64,000 nt of DNA from assembly GCF_900167255.1 (NCBI RefSeq), contig NZ_FUYB01000002.1:124001-188000 (forward strand). The letters run 5' to 3'. This DNA is from Thiothrix eikelboomii. Its GTDB lineage: Bacteria; Pseudomonadota; Gammaproteobacteria; Thiotrichales; Thiotrichaceae. Shown piece by piece: positions 48,559 through 57,595 of the stretch. Both the position numbers and the translations under genes were made by a program. The notes under the pieces are model-generated. The model was not told the DNA's origin. It saw only the letters and a program-made list of their open reading frames with translations, and made no database searches. Position 1 is the stretch's first letter. Every line of letters begins with the position of its first letter.

Positions 48559-48597
48559 CACTGAGCCTTAGCACAGAAATAAAGCACAGGAATCATT

Positions 48598-49896
48598 ATG
48601 TCAGACACGAATAAAATCAATACTAAATTGGTTGACTGCAATAGTGTGGAGTTCTTCCGAGAAGCTAGCCCTTATATACACAAGCATCGTGATAAAATTT
48701 TTGTGATTGCGTTTCCGGGGGAAGTGTTAGAGCAAACCAATTTTCGGCGTATCCTACAGGACATTGCGATTATTGCAGCCTTAGGTGCAAAAATAGTCCT
48801 AGTCCACGGGACACGCCCACAAATTGATCGGCGCTTAGAACAACTACAGCAACCTATTCGCTTTCATGAAGGGATGCGCATTACCGATCAAGCAGCCCTA
48901 GAAGCGGCACAAGAAGCGTGTGGTGCAGCACGGATTAAGATCGAAAATGCTCTCACTTATATGCTGGCACAACCCGGTTTGGGTAATATCGGCCCTGGGG
49001 TTATTTCGGGTAATTTTGTTACTGCCCGCCCGCTAGGTGTATTAGAGGGAGTCGATTATGGCTATAGCGGACAAATCCGGCGAATTCGGCATAATTTCAT
49101 TCGTCAGCAATTAGAAAACCGACATATTGTCTTGCTCTCACCACTAGGTTATTCACCGACAGGTGAGGCTTATAATTTACGCTATGAGCAACTCGCGATT
49201 GAAGCCGCCCAAGCATTAGAAGCGGATAAGGTCATGTTGCTGGATGAAACTTCGTTTGACTTACCAAATAATTTAACCATCGAAGAAGCGGAAGCTTATG
49301 TTGATCATCACGATATGCTCCCGCAGATTATCGCTGCCTTAAAGCATAAAGTCGGGCGGGTGCATTTATTGGATGCAAACGTCGATGGTATTTTGCTCAC
49401 TGAGCTGTATACCCGTGATGGGATTGGCTGCATGATCTCAGCAGATGCTTATGAAACCATTCGAGCCGCCGGAGTGGATGATATTAGTGGGATTTTAGAT
49501 GTGATTCGCCCACTGGAGCAAGCAGGGATTTTGGTGAAGCGCTCACGGGAACAATTAGAATTAGAAGTTAATCGCTTTCAAGTGTTTGTACGTGATCAAA
49601 AGATTATTGGTTGTGCCGCTTTATACGATACAGCCGACCCACACATTGGTGAATTAGCCTGTTTAGCCGTCGACCCACATTATCGAACTGCCAATCGTGG
49701 TGATCGACTTTTACAGGCGATTACGCAACTCGCCAAAACACAGCACAAAAAGAAATTATTAGTGCTAACAACGCAAACCACCGATTGGTTTAGAGAGCGC
49801 GGTTTTGTAGATGCTGAGATTGCTGACCTACCTGAGAACAAAAAACAAGTTTATAATCATAAACGTAACTCAAAAGTCATGTTCAAGACATTGTGA
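48598..49896 (+). CDS. argA: N-acetylglutamate synthase ArgA
   Basis: The 432-residue protein joins an amino-acid-kinase domain (about 20-285, with LVHGTRPQIDRRL and HEGMRITDQAAL) to a GNAT acetyltransferase domain (GELACLAVDPHYRTANRGDRL). This is the classical ArgA that starts arginine synthesis and is feedback-inhibited by arginine through the kinase-like domain. It is monocistronic here, followed by a hairpin shared with the convergent gene. Confidence 0.96.
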   Translation: MSDTNKINTKLVDCNSVEFFREASPYIHKHRDKIFVIAFPGEVLEQTNFRRILQDIAIIAALGAKIVLVHGTRPQIDRRLEQLQQPIRFHEGMRITDQAALEAAQEACGAARIKIENALTYMLAQPGLGNIGPGVISGNFVTARPLGVLEGVDYGYSGQIRRIRHNFIRQQLENRHIVLLSPLGYSPTGEAYNLRYEQLAIEAAQALEADKVMLLDETSFDLPNNLTIEEAEAYVDHHDMLPQIIAALKHKVGRVHLLDANVDGILLTELYTRDGIGCMISADAYETIRAAGVDDISGILDVIRPLEQAGILVKRSREQLELEVNRFQVFVRDQKIIGCAALYDTADPHIGELACLAVDPHYRTANRGDRLLQAITQLAKTQHKKKLLVLTTQTTDWFRERGFVDAEIADLPENKKQVYNHKRNSKVMFKTL

Positions 49897-49910
49897 GCCA
49901 GTAAAATTGG

Positions 49911-49941
49911 GAGCAGCGGGAGTAAAGCTGCTGCGCTGCTC
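49911..49941. terminator. GC-rich hairpin between convergent argA and the secreted protein gene
   Basis: GAGCAGCG (49911-49918) pairs perfectly with CGCTGCTC (49934-49941), loop 15. It lies between two converging genes but has no T-tract on either side, so it may be a weak bidirectional stop or mRNA-end stabiliser. Confidence 0.35.
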
Positions 49942-49954
49942 GCGGACTCCCCCC

Positions 49955-50947
49955 TCAGTTCCCCATTGTACCCATCATCCCGGGGAGACCGATACCGAGA
50001 CAGAACTTATTCTGCCTTTTGGCACGGTACACACAAGCATCGCCGCCACCCACTGCACTGTTATAACCTGCACTAAACACACCATCACCAGCGGAGTCGC
50101 GAGCCGTCAGATTACCAGCATCGGATTTATCACTTTTACCCATCGACACAATCGGTGCTCCGGTATCGTTATACACGGCGACCAAACGTGGCTCGGCTAG
50201 CAACGCAATCACATCCTTGCCACCTTTGGCTACACCGACTACACCGTGTTCTCCCTCTAGGGTTGCCCCCATGAAAGCAACGTTTTCCCCTTTGGTATTA
50301 GCGACCTTCACCGTACCTGAGCCAGCGGCGGCTGGGTTGCTTCCAGCAGAAACAACGATTTTACCTTGGTCGTCGGATAGGCGCAGTGCCAGCTTTTTGC
50401 CAGTTTGTGTGGAAATTTCTGCGCTCATCTGACCACCGCCAGCACCTTGGTTGCCACCTGTATTTTCCTGAGCAGCGGGTGCGATACCGGGCGTCTGGAT
50501 GACCAAACCATCCCGACCATCCTCCCCTGAGCCGAGTAATGCTTTCACATCGGCATTTGCAACCGTTATATGGCTGCCATCCTCGTGCGCCTCAACCAGT
50601 GCTGAATTTGAACCATCTACCAGCATGAGGCGGCTACCGTATGCACCCGTTGCCATCACTACGCTGTTCTCTTTTTCCTGTGAGTTTAGGATCAGTGAGG
50701 TAAAATTCCCATTGTTATTGATCTGCATCAAGACATTGCCTTGCTTATCAACCACCTTAAAAGGTGCGGTGACTAGGTTGGCATTGCTTTGTTTTTGCTG
50801 TAAATCTTGGAGTAGGTCCTCCAGCGTACTAATGCGGGCTTCGAGTTGTTTGATACTGATATGAGCTTCATTAGGCGTCTCAGCCAAAACAACCCAATGA
50901 CTGAACAAGAATAGCGCTATCAATAACAATAATGGGTAGATTTTCAT
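49955..50947 (-). CDS. Secreted coiled-coil and beta-repeat protein of unknown function
   Basis: The 330-residue protein has a signal peptide (cut near VLAETP), a coiled coil (ISIKQLEARISTLEDLLQDL, about 30-55) and then recurring short beta units of the form 'V-D-x-x-G-x-x-V' (KVVDKQGNVLMQI, LSDDQGKIVVSAG, VANTKGENVAFMG). A Gly/Ala/Gln-rich linker sits near 160-175, and the C-terminus contains two Cys and Gly-Met-rich end. It resembles trimeric fibre or shaft proteins but I cannot name a family. It is transcribed alone. Confidence 0.6.
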   Translation of the reverse strand: MKIYPLLLLIALFLFSHWVVLAETPNEAHISIKQLEARISTLEDLLQDLQQKQSNANLVTAPFKVVDKQGNVLMQINNNGNFTSLILNSQEKENSVVMATGAYGSRLMLVDGSNSALVEAHEDGSHITVANADVKALLGSGEDGRDGLVIQTPGIAPAAQENTGGNQGAGGGQMSAEISTQTGKKLALRLSDDQGKIVVSAGSNPAAAGSGTVKVANTKGENVAFMGATLEGEHGVVGVAKGGKDVIALLAEPRLVAVYNDTGAPIVSMGKSDKSDAGNLTARDSAGDGVFSAGYNSAVGGGDACVYRAKRQNKFCLGIGLPGMMGTMGN

Positions 50948-51318
50948 AGCTGTTCCTTATAGTTAGACAAACTTACCGCGCTGCTGCCACTCGATAAGGT
51001 CGCCATTTGGATGACGACTTTGCGGGTGATTAACTACTCTAGGTGTAGTTTACTAGAACCAATATAGTACCAAAAATATATTTTGGCCAAGCTCAACAAG
51101 CCACTAACCTTCAGCTAACCCAGTTGGCTATAACCAATTATCAAAAAACATGGTAGGTTTGAGAGCAATTGATCTAAATTAGTGAATCAGGTAAAACTGC
51201 TAGTGCTCTAAATTAGCAACAGGTATTACAGGAGCACTAAGAGACTCCGCCTTGAAGCTTGCTTCGTTCCGGTCAATCTTTGAACTATGCACTCTGTAAT
51301 ACCGAATAGGAGAGGGTC
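50948..51318 (+). promoter_or_regulatory. 371-bp non-coding leader region with two mutually exclusive helices before the YiiX-like gene
   Basis: No gene is seen here. Near the downstream gene, TAGTGCTC (51201-51208) pairs with GAGCACTA (51232-51239). GGTATTACAG (51222-51231), inside that loop, pairs perfectly with CTGTAATACC (51294-51303). The two helices cannot form together without a knot, and the second ends 4 bases before the AGGAGAGGG ribosome site. This is the form of a cis-acting mRNA switch. Further upstream there are AT-rich near-palindromes (CCAAAAATATATTTTGG), possibly a regulator site. No known riboswitch class is recognised. Confidence 0.4.
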
Positions 51319-52164
51319 ATGTTCAAAGCAACACGTCAATGGTTGTGGGATAAAGGTATTAATTGGCTCAATGCCGTGCCTCCTGCAGATTCAAGCGGTG
51401 CATATTATAATTTTGATTTTCTTGAGCATGAAGTGCGCCCCGGCGATGTCATTTTATTTGCCGGGCAGACCCGGGTGAGTAAAGTCATTCAAATGGTGAC
51501 CTTATCACCTTGGACACATGCGGCTTTATACGTCGGCCGGATTAATGACATTCGCGACCCACAAGTCCGCGAAAAACTTCAAACGCATTATCAAGGTAAT
51601 TCAAATGATAAATTAGTGGTCGAATCTCTATTAGGCTATGGCACAGTGGCTAATCCACTGAATGCTTATCGAGAAGAACATTTACGTATTTGTCGTCCAG
51701 CGGGCTTAGACTGGCGTGATGCAGATACCGTCGTCAATGTCGCTATTGAACATCTAGGCATGGGCTATGATGTGCAGCAGCTAATGGATCTGGCTCGCTT
51801 TTTATTTCCTTATGGTATTTTACCTCGGCGTTGGCGCTCATCTTTATTTCAGCATAATGCAGGGCAACCGACGCACATTATTTGTTCTAGTATGATTGCA
51901 CGTTGTTTTCAGCAAGTGCACTATCCGATTTTACCCGTTATCCACAATAACCAAGCAGATCATCGTGTGAGTTTGGAAGAGCGCGATTTCCGACTTTTCA
52001 TACCCAGTGACTTTGACTACTCCCCGTATTTCGAAGTGATAAAATATCCAGCTTGGCATTTCAATGAACAACCTGCATATCGTAACTTACCGTGGCAACA
52101 AGCCAGCGCCCCTGCCATCAAACTGGATACCCACACTCACAGCCCCTTATTACCCAACACCTAA
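51319..52164 (+). CDS. YiiX/YebB-like permuted papain-fold (NlpC/P60-related) protein
   Basis: The 281-residue cytosolic-looking protein matches the YiiX/YebB (DUF830) group: RPGDVILFAGQTRVSKVIQM, the His motif SPWTHAALYVG, and the Cys motif HIICSSMIARCF after the core, a permuted Cys-His order. Such proteins are predicted thiol hydrolases or acyltransferases acting on peptides or lipids. It lacks a signal peptide. AGGAGAGGG is 3-10 bases before the ATG. It has a long structured leader and no operon partner. Confidence 0.8.
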   Translation: MFKATRQWLWDKGINWLNAVPPADSSGAYYNFDFLEHEVRPGDVILFAGQTRVSKVIQMVTLSPWTHAALYVGRINDIRDPQVREKLQTHYQGNSNDKLVVESLLGYGTVANPLNAYREEHLRICRPAGLDWRDADTVVNVAIEHLGMGYDVQQLMDLARFLFPYGILPRRWRSSLFQHNAGQPTHIICSSMIARCFQQVHYPILPVIHNNQADHRVSLEERDFRLFIPSDFDYSPYFEVIKYPAWHFNEQPAYRNLPWQQASAPAIKLDTHTHSPLLPNT

Positions 52165-52346
52165 ACACGTTGAGCACGAGTTTTAAGGGCAGATTTCGGG
52201 TTAATTTGCTTAAAAATACGTTTCTATGCGCAATTTACTAACAAATAAGCGCAGCTTGCGTTAGAATTATTCGGAAAAATAGATGGTTTGCATCAAGACG
52301 CGGGGGCTAAACATTTGCATAATTACACAGTCGGATAGGTTCGGGC

Positions 52347-54308
52347 TTGCTTACTTCTGCTACTAGGGATTTTCAACATCTCACAATCGGCCGTGATCAG
52401 CAGGTGTTTTGGATCGGTTTAGACGTAAAAAACTCCAACCGTAATCTATTAACACCTGAAGTACTGGCTGAACTACAACAAGCTTATCAACTAGCCCAAG
52501 CCTTAAGGGTGCGTGCTTTAGTGCTATATTCTAACCGCCCTGAAGTTTTTAGTGCGGGTTTAGACCTTAGCCTATTGCAAAATAATCCAGACCCACAAAA
52601 GCTGTTAGCCTTTCTCAAAGCAGGTCAAGCTTTCTGTGAGCAGCTCAGCTCTACTTCCATGCTCAGTTTAGCGATGGTCGAGGGTGAATGCCTCGGTGCC
52701 GGATTATCACTGGCCTTAGCTTGCCATTATTGCGTGGCTACCACTCATTGGCAGAGTCGCTTTAGTTTTCCTGAGGTGCAGCAGGGCATCCATCCAGTTT
52801 GGGGAGGAAGCTCGCGTAGTTTGCAACGCATGGGGGTTAGACCAGCCTTAGACTTCATCACCCAAGCGACGCTACTTTCTGCTGAAGCGGCACTACAGAA
52901 AAAGCTGATTGATGCCATCGTTCCTCCTGAACATATTAAAACTTTAGCACTACGCTATATAGCGGGTCAGCCTGCCAAAACGACTACACCGCTTAGCTCA
53001 ATGTTTTTAGAAACCTTGTCAGCCCGCGTACTCATTAATAACCAACAACAGCGCAAACTCGCTAAAACCCAAGATATTGAGCACTATCCCGCTGCGTCTC
53101 GGTTTATGAACCTTTGGCAATTAACAGGAAGTGCACTCACTTCTTTACAACCGATGGAACTGATTGCCTTCCAAGAATTGCTCGAAACCTCAAGTACACA
53201 AAACTTATTAAGGTTGGCAGAATTAAAAGATCAATTAAAAGCCCTCGTGCCTGCCAAAGCAGCGACTTACTCTAGCGTGCATATTATTGGTGCAGGGCAT
53301 GTAGGCCGAGAAATTGCAGCTTGGTGTAGTTTATCGGGTCTGCGGGTCAGTATTCAGGAAGTCAATCTTGAAAATTTAGGCTATGCCCTAGAGAGAATTC
53401 GTTCGATTTTTAATACCTATTTTCAAAAAGATGGGGCTAAACTCAAAGCAGCAACTGAACGGATTAGCGTTGACCCCGAAGGTCAGGGTATTTTTTATGC
53501 CGATTTGATTATTGATGCCACGACAGATAAATTAGCTAACAAACAAGAGCTATTAGCCCGCTTAGAAGAAAATAGTCGCCCCGATGCTTTATTAGCGATT
53601 ACTTCATCCACCTTACCCTTAGAGCGTTTAGCCGCCGTTTTATTGAAACCTGAACGTTTGATCGGCTTGCACTTTCTTTATCCGATTATTCAACATGAAT
53701 TAATGGAAATCATTCATTTAGAGGCTAACACTGCCCCTAAAGTGCTTGAGCAAGCCTATGCTTTTGTCAAACAGATCAATAAATTACCTTTAGCCGTTCA
53801 AAGCACACCGGGTTTAGTCGTTAATCGCATTCTCTTGACTTATATTATGCAAGGCATCCGTTTATGCCAACAGAATGTACCTCCGGTTACGATTGATAAA
53901 GCTGGACGGGAGTTTGGTATGCCGCTAGGACCTTTAGAATGGGCTGATTTATTAGGCCTAGATTATTGTTGGCAATTAGGCGACACTCTAGCTAAAACCA
54001 GCCCCTTGTCAGTCCCTGATTTATTAGTTGATATGGTCAAAGCCGATAAACTCGGTCGGAAAAACGGGACTGGATTTTATCGCTATCGGCATGGGCGGAT
54101 GTTAAAACCTGAGCGCTCTCAATGGGAGGGGAGTCTTAGCGCCTTGCAAGATAAACTCATTAATCAAATGTCGGAGGAAGCCGCTTTGTGTCTGGAACAA
54201 GGCCTGATCGAAAACCCTGACTTATTAGATGCAGCCGTAGTATTCGGCGCTGGGTTTCCAGCTTTTCGTGGGGGGCCGCTGCAATACGCACGCAGCAGTC
54301 GTAAATAG
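52347..54308 (+). CDS. Divergent FadB/FadJ-like enoyl-CoA hydratase / 3-hydroxyacyl-CoA dehydrogenase
   Basis: The 653-residue protein has an N-terminal crotonase domain (SAGLDLSLL; GECLGAGLSLALACHY; FPEVQQGIHPVWGG) and a C-terminal dehydrogenase with the NAD loop IIGAGHVGREIA. The dehydrogenase signature reads HFLYPIIQHELMEII, where FadB has HFFNP...: catalytic His and Glu stay, but the Asn is Tyr. It is shorter than FadB (about 730). TTG 52347 is the only usual start, since a stop lies at 52320; AGG is about 7 bases upstream. No fadA thiolase is adjacent, so a role in beta-oxidation is unsure. Confidence 0.82.
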   Translation: MLTSATRDFQHLTIGRDQQVFWIGLDVKNSNRNLLTPEVLAELQQAYQLAQALRVRALVLYSNRPEVFSAGLDLSLLQNNPDPQKLLAFLKAGQAFCEQLSSTSMLSLAMVEGECLGAGLSLALACHYCVATTHWQSRFSFPEVQQGIHPVWGGSSRSLQRMGVRPALDFITQATLLSAEAALQKKLIDAIVPPEHIKTLALRYIAGQPAKTTTPLSSMFLETLSARVLINNQQQRKLAKTQDIEHYPAASRFMNLWQLTGSALTSLQPMELIAFQELLETSSTQNLLRLAELKDQLKALVPAKAATYSSVHIIGAGHVGREIAAWCSLSGLRVSIQEVNLENLGYALERIRSIFNTYFQKDGAKLKAATERISVDPEGQGIFYADLIIDATTDKLANKQELLARLEENSRPDALLAITSSTLPLERLAAVLLKPERLIGLHFLYPIIQHELMEIIHLEANTAPKVLEQAYAFVKQINKLPLAVQSTPGLVVNRILLTYIMQGIRLCQQNVPPVTIDKAGREFGMPLGPLEWADLLGLDYCWQLGDTLAKTSPLSVPDLLVDMVKADKLGRKNGTGFYRYRHGRMLKPERSQWEGSLSALQDKLINQMSEEAALCLEQGLIENPDLLDAAVVFGAGFPAFRGGPLQYARSSRK

Positions 54309-54332
54309 AGACCTGCAACCCGAGGAAGTGGC

Positions 54333-55250
54333 ATGAACCTGCCTACGGTTAAACAATTACGTTATTTTGTAGCTCTAGAAACTTACGGACATTTTGGGCG
54401 TGCTGCGGAAGCTTGCTTCGTGTCTCAATCCGCCTTTAGCACGGCCATTCGTGAACTTGAATCGACTTTAGAAGTACAGCTCGTGGATCGTACCAATAAA
54501 AATGTGACGGTCACGCATATTGGCAAGCAATTAGCCATCGAAGCGCGGCGTTGTTTACGAGATATTGAAAGTTTAGTGGAACTCGCTCGCAGTAACCAAC
54601 AGCCTTTGACGGGTGAATTAAGGATTGGGGTGATTCCAACTATTGCACCCTTTTTACTCCCAGAAATTCTACCTAAACTACGGGCTGAGTTTCCCCGTCT
54701 AAAACTGTATTTAACGGAAGATATTACTCAGCGTATTTATGAAAGACTGATGGATGGTGAGTTAGATTTAATTATTCTAGCTTTACCCTATGCACTTAGA
54801 AATGCCGAAGTCCAACCTCTCTTTCGAGATCGTTTTTATCTAGCTTGTCGGGAAGATACCCAACATTTAACCCCTAGTTATTACGAAATCGAAAAACTCG
54901 AACCAGAAACCGTTTTATTATTAGAAGATGGCCATTGTTTACGGGATCACGCTCTGTCAGCTTGTCATTTACAGGATATTGAAAAAATCAGTCGCTTTGC
55001 CGCGAGCAGCTTATTAACCTTAGTGCAAATGCTTGATGCTGATTTAGGCGTTTCTTATTTGCCCGAAATGGTGATTGGTTCGCCGTTATTAGCAGGTACG
55101 GCGGTCAAATTATGGCCGATTACTGAAGATAGTTATCGAGAAGTGGGTTTAGCATGGCGGCGTGGGAGTGCACGTGAACAAGAGTTTTTACAGCTCGGTG
55201 AGGCTATTCGAACTGCGAAGATAAAGGCTGTTGTACCCGAAAATACGTAA
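54333..55250 (+). CDS. oxyR: Hydrogen-peroxide sensor OxyR (LysR family)
   Basis: The 305-residue regulator has an N-terminal winged-helix domain (FVSQSAFSTAIRELE) and a LysR substrate domain with the OxyR redox motif GHCLRDHALSAC, giving Cys202 and Cys211 (E. coli Cys199/Cys208). Peroxide oxidises these to a disulfide and the protein then activates antioxidant genes. No katG or ahpC is adjacent. Its last 47 bp overlap the convergent gspK gene. Confidence 0.94.
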   Translation: MNLPTVKQLRYFVALETYGHFGRAAEACFVSQSAFSTAIRELESTLEVQLVDRTNKNVTVTHIGKQLAIEARRCLRDIESLVELARSNQQPLTGELRIGVIPTIAPFLLPEILPKLRAEFPRLKLYLTEDITQRIYERLMDGELDLIILALPYALRNAEVQPLFRDRFYLACREDTQHLTPSYYEIEKLEPETVLLLEDGHCLRDHALSACHLQDIEKISRFAASSLLTLVQMLDADLGVSYLPEMVIGSPLLAGTAVKLWPITEDSYREVGLAWRRGSAREQEFLQLGEAIRTAKIKAVVPENT

Positions 55251-56136
55251 TAAATGGCGGATTATGACCGGGTAATAAACGAATAGCTCGCTCTTCAAAA
55301 TAAGCAGTTTCACTGTCTAAGGCTTTAATCTTTAATTGCAAACGATAAACTGGCTGCTCCGTATGATCTAAAAAGCCCCCCCCAAACGGCGGCTGTACCC
55401 AAGCCCCTTCGGCCTCTTCTCGCTTTCGAATATAGTCATCGACAGCCGCTTGATCACCCTCAGCTAAAATCAGCAATACATGGCGCGGGGCTAACATCGG
55501 ATTAATGCCATTACTGCGTGCGTTCACTGATAAATAACGTGCTAAACCTTGATAAATCAACGGTGTGACGCCAAGTACTTGTTGCAATTCTTCGATACGT
55601 TCAAAAGGGGCGTCTTTCGCCCCATAATCAAGCCCTGCGGTTTGATAATCTTGATCTTCTGCGCCATTTAACCGCTTTAAATCATCAGGATCACGAAAAT
55701 CCTCCAGCGCATCTAATAAAGTCTCAGCTTCCTGATCAATAATCCCAAGCTCGGTTAACACCCGCTGCAATAGCTGACGATTGGCTTGATTGATGTCGAT
55801 TAAACCATTTTCACCGATCACCCGAATTTCAACACCATAGCCATTATGTGTCCAAGTCGAGGCCGTGCCACCCAGTTTAAGCTCACGCTGATCGAGGGGA
55901 AGAAATAACTGCATCACCGTATAATGTGCTGCCGCTTCCGCAAAGCTACGCGCTTGTGCCGTCGCACGCGCATAACTGACTAATTGTGTTTCCGTTTTGA
56001 CTGCATAAATGAGCGTCGCTGCCATCGTCATCATCACCATGATCATCCATAAAACCATAATCAGGGCTATCCCCTTTGGACGATGCCTTGGCTGCTTCAC
56101 TCGAGTTGCTTGCCTAACTTGCGCCGACATACTCAT
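55204..56136 (-). CDS. gspK: Type II secretion minor pseudopilin GspK
   Basis: The 310-residue protein has a short basic leader, the prepilin site KG-IALIMVLWMIMV without Glu+5 as expected for GspK, and a large periplasmic domain with ENGLIDINQANRQLL and the SAM-like region. It caps the pseudopilus with GspI and GspJ. ATG 56130 is a good alternative start because of an AGG 9 bases upstream; 56136 overlaps gspJ by 23 bp. Its end overlaps oxyR in antisense. Confidence 0.93.
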   Translation of the reverse strand: MSMSAQVRQATRVKQPRHRPKGIALIMVLWMIMVMMTMAATLIYAVKTETQLVSYARATAQARSFAEAAAHYTVMQLFLPLDQRELKLGGTASTWTHNGYGVEIRVIGENGLIDINQANRQLLQRVLTELGIIDQEAETLLDALEDFRDPDDLKRLNGAEDQDYQTAGLDYGAKDAPFERIEELQQVLGVTPLIYQGLARYLSVNARSNGINPMLAPRHVLLILAEGDQAAVDDYIRKREEAEGAWVQPPFGGGFLDHTEQPVYRLQLKIKALDSETAYFEERAIRLLPGHNPPFITYFRVQQPLSSQFE

Positions 56137-56770
56137 CTACCTGTGGCAAATCGACGATCAGTGTCGGCCAAGCTCGCCGATCTTTACCTTCAATCATCAC
56201 ACGCATCAGTAACGGATAAACCGGCTGATCCAGCCATTCAGATTCCCAACGTGGCTCATCTTGGTCGGATTCAGCGGCATAATAATCAAAATGCACTAAG
56301 CCCAAACCACTATAGACCAAGACGGGTTCAACAGATTTTAAGGCTTCATCCCAGCTCAGCTCAGGTCGATAGGGTGCATAACGCATTTCAATTTTGCGAC
56401 CGTCTTGATCGCGCTTGACCGCTAATTCAATTAAATAAATACCACCTTGATGCTGTAAGGGCTGTAACGGTGCTGCATAACGCACATAATGATCGGTACC
56501 CTCAAACGCATAGACGGGGCCGGTTTCCCCTTTGATTTGTACCACAATGGTTTGGCTGAGTTGATTGCGCAGGAACTCACTAATTAAGCGCGTGTCTTCG
56601 GTTTTGAGCAGCTGCCGATCAGCCGCCTCCCAACCACGCCCAATCGTATTGAAACTAGAAAATAAGGCTAAAAACAATAAAGCAAGTAGGCTAAAGGCCA
56701 CCATCATTTCTAGCAGCGTAAAACCAGCTTGCTGCTGATAGCTTGGCTGTCGAGGGTTCGTGATCCTCAA
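56114..56770 (-). CDS. gspJ: Type II secretion minor pseudopilin GspJ
   Basis: The 218-residue protein has the prepilin site QAG-FTLLEMMVAFSLLALL and a GspJ-like globular domain (GWEAADRQLLKTEDTRLISEF near the start of it). It forms the tip complex with GspI and GspK. Its ATG overlaps the gspI stop by 4 bp. Confidence 0.92.
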   Translation of the reverse strand: MRITNPRQPSYQQQAGFTLLEMMVAFSLLALLFLALFSSFNTIGRGWEAADRQLLKTEDTRLISEFLRNQLSQTIVVQIKGETGPVYAFEGTDHYVRYAAPLQPLQHQGGIYLIELAVKRDQDGRKIEMRYAPYRPELSWDEALKSVEPVLVYSGLGLVHFDYYAAESDQDEPRWESEWLDQPVYPLLMRVMIEGKDRRAWPTLIVDLPQVDEYVGAS

Positions 56771-57198
56771 GATTTCTCCCCGAAGCGCAGTGAAGTGAGG
56801 GTGAATTGACGTTGCTTACCCTCACTGCTCCAACTGACAACCACTATCACTTGATACGGCTCGACTGAGAGGGAGAATTCATCTTGCTTGTCATGCAGTT
56901 CAATCGGCTGCATCGTGACCGTCCATTTATAAGCACTCCCCTCTTCTTGCCCACTAACCGTGGTTGGCTCAATTTTTATTTCACTGCCCACCGCTTCCAT
57001 CCGTGACTCAGCGACTTGCACAGCAAAGCTATATTCATCGGCTAAAGCAGCACTTTGCATCGCTGAACCAAATAATTGCAGTAGGGTACCCACCACTAAA
57101 CCCGTGATGACAAAAGCCACCATAATCTCTAACAGCGTAAACCCCTGTTGTTTCAAGGCTTTAGAGTAGACTAATCCGCCCACTAATCCACTCCACAT
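56767..57198 (-). CDS. gspI: Type II secretion minor pseudopilin GspI
   Basis: The 143-residue protein has the prepilin site QQG-FTLLEIMVAFVITGLVV and the GspI pattern SFAVQVAESRMEAVG. It lies between gspH and gspJ. ATG 57198 overlaps gspH by 38 bp; GTG 57183 is a possible shorter start. Confidence 0.91.
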   Translation of the reverse strand: MWSGLVGGLVYSKALKQQGFTLLEIMVAFVITGLVVGTLLQLFGSAMQSAALADEYSFAVQVAESRMEAVGSEIKIEPTTVSGQEEGSAYKWTVTMQPIELHDKQDEFSLSVEPYQVIVVVSWSSEGKQRQFTLTSLRFGEKS

Positions 57199-57595
57199 TG
57201 ACTTTGAAGGTTTGACCGCGTGCCGTTAGTTCAACTGAGCCTCCCGTCGAACTGCCATCAGGATAGAAACGAATATTGCCTTGAGTCGCGGAAACAACTT
57301 CAGTTTTAGCGGTATTGATCTTAGCGGCAATACTGGTATGCAAAGAACGTTGCTCCCATTTATTACTAGCCAAACCAAATTGACGGCTACTAATATCCAT
57401 CGTCCACACCATTTCTTTGCGCTGCAAGATAGCAACACTGCGAGCCTGACGCATACTCGTCGCCACTTCACGCGCAGCTTTACGTAAGACCGGACCTTCG
57501 GTTAAGGCACTAGCCGCCACCCCCATCATCAAGGCAGCAATCACCAGCACTAGCATAAGCTCAATTAAACTAAAGCCCCGTTGCTGACGCAGCAT
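57161..57595 (-). CDS. gspH: Type II secretion minor pseudopilin GspH
   Basis: The 144-residue protein begins MLRQQRG-FSLIELMLVLVI, a typical prepilin start with cleavage after Gly7, and continues with a GspH-like domain (KAAREVATSMRQARSVAIL). Its ATG follows the gspG stop directly. Confidence 0.92.
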   Translation of the reverse strand: MLRQQRGFSLIELMLVLVIAALMMGVAASALTEGPVLRKAAREVATSMRQARSVAILQRKEMVWTMDISSRQFGLASNKWEQRSLHTSIAAKINTAKTEVVSATQGNIRFYPDGSSTGGSVELTARGQTFKVNVEWISGRISLL

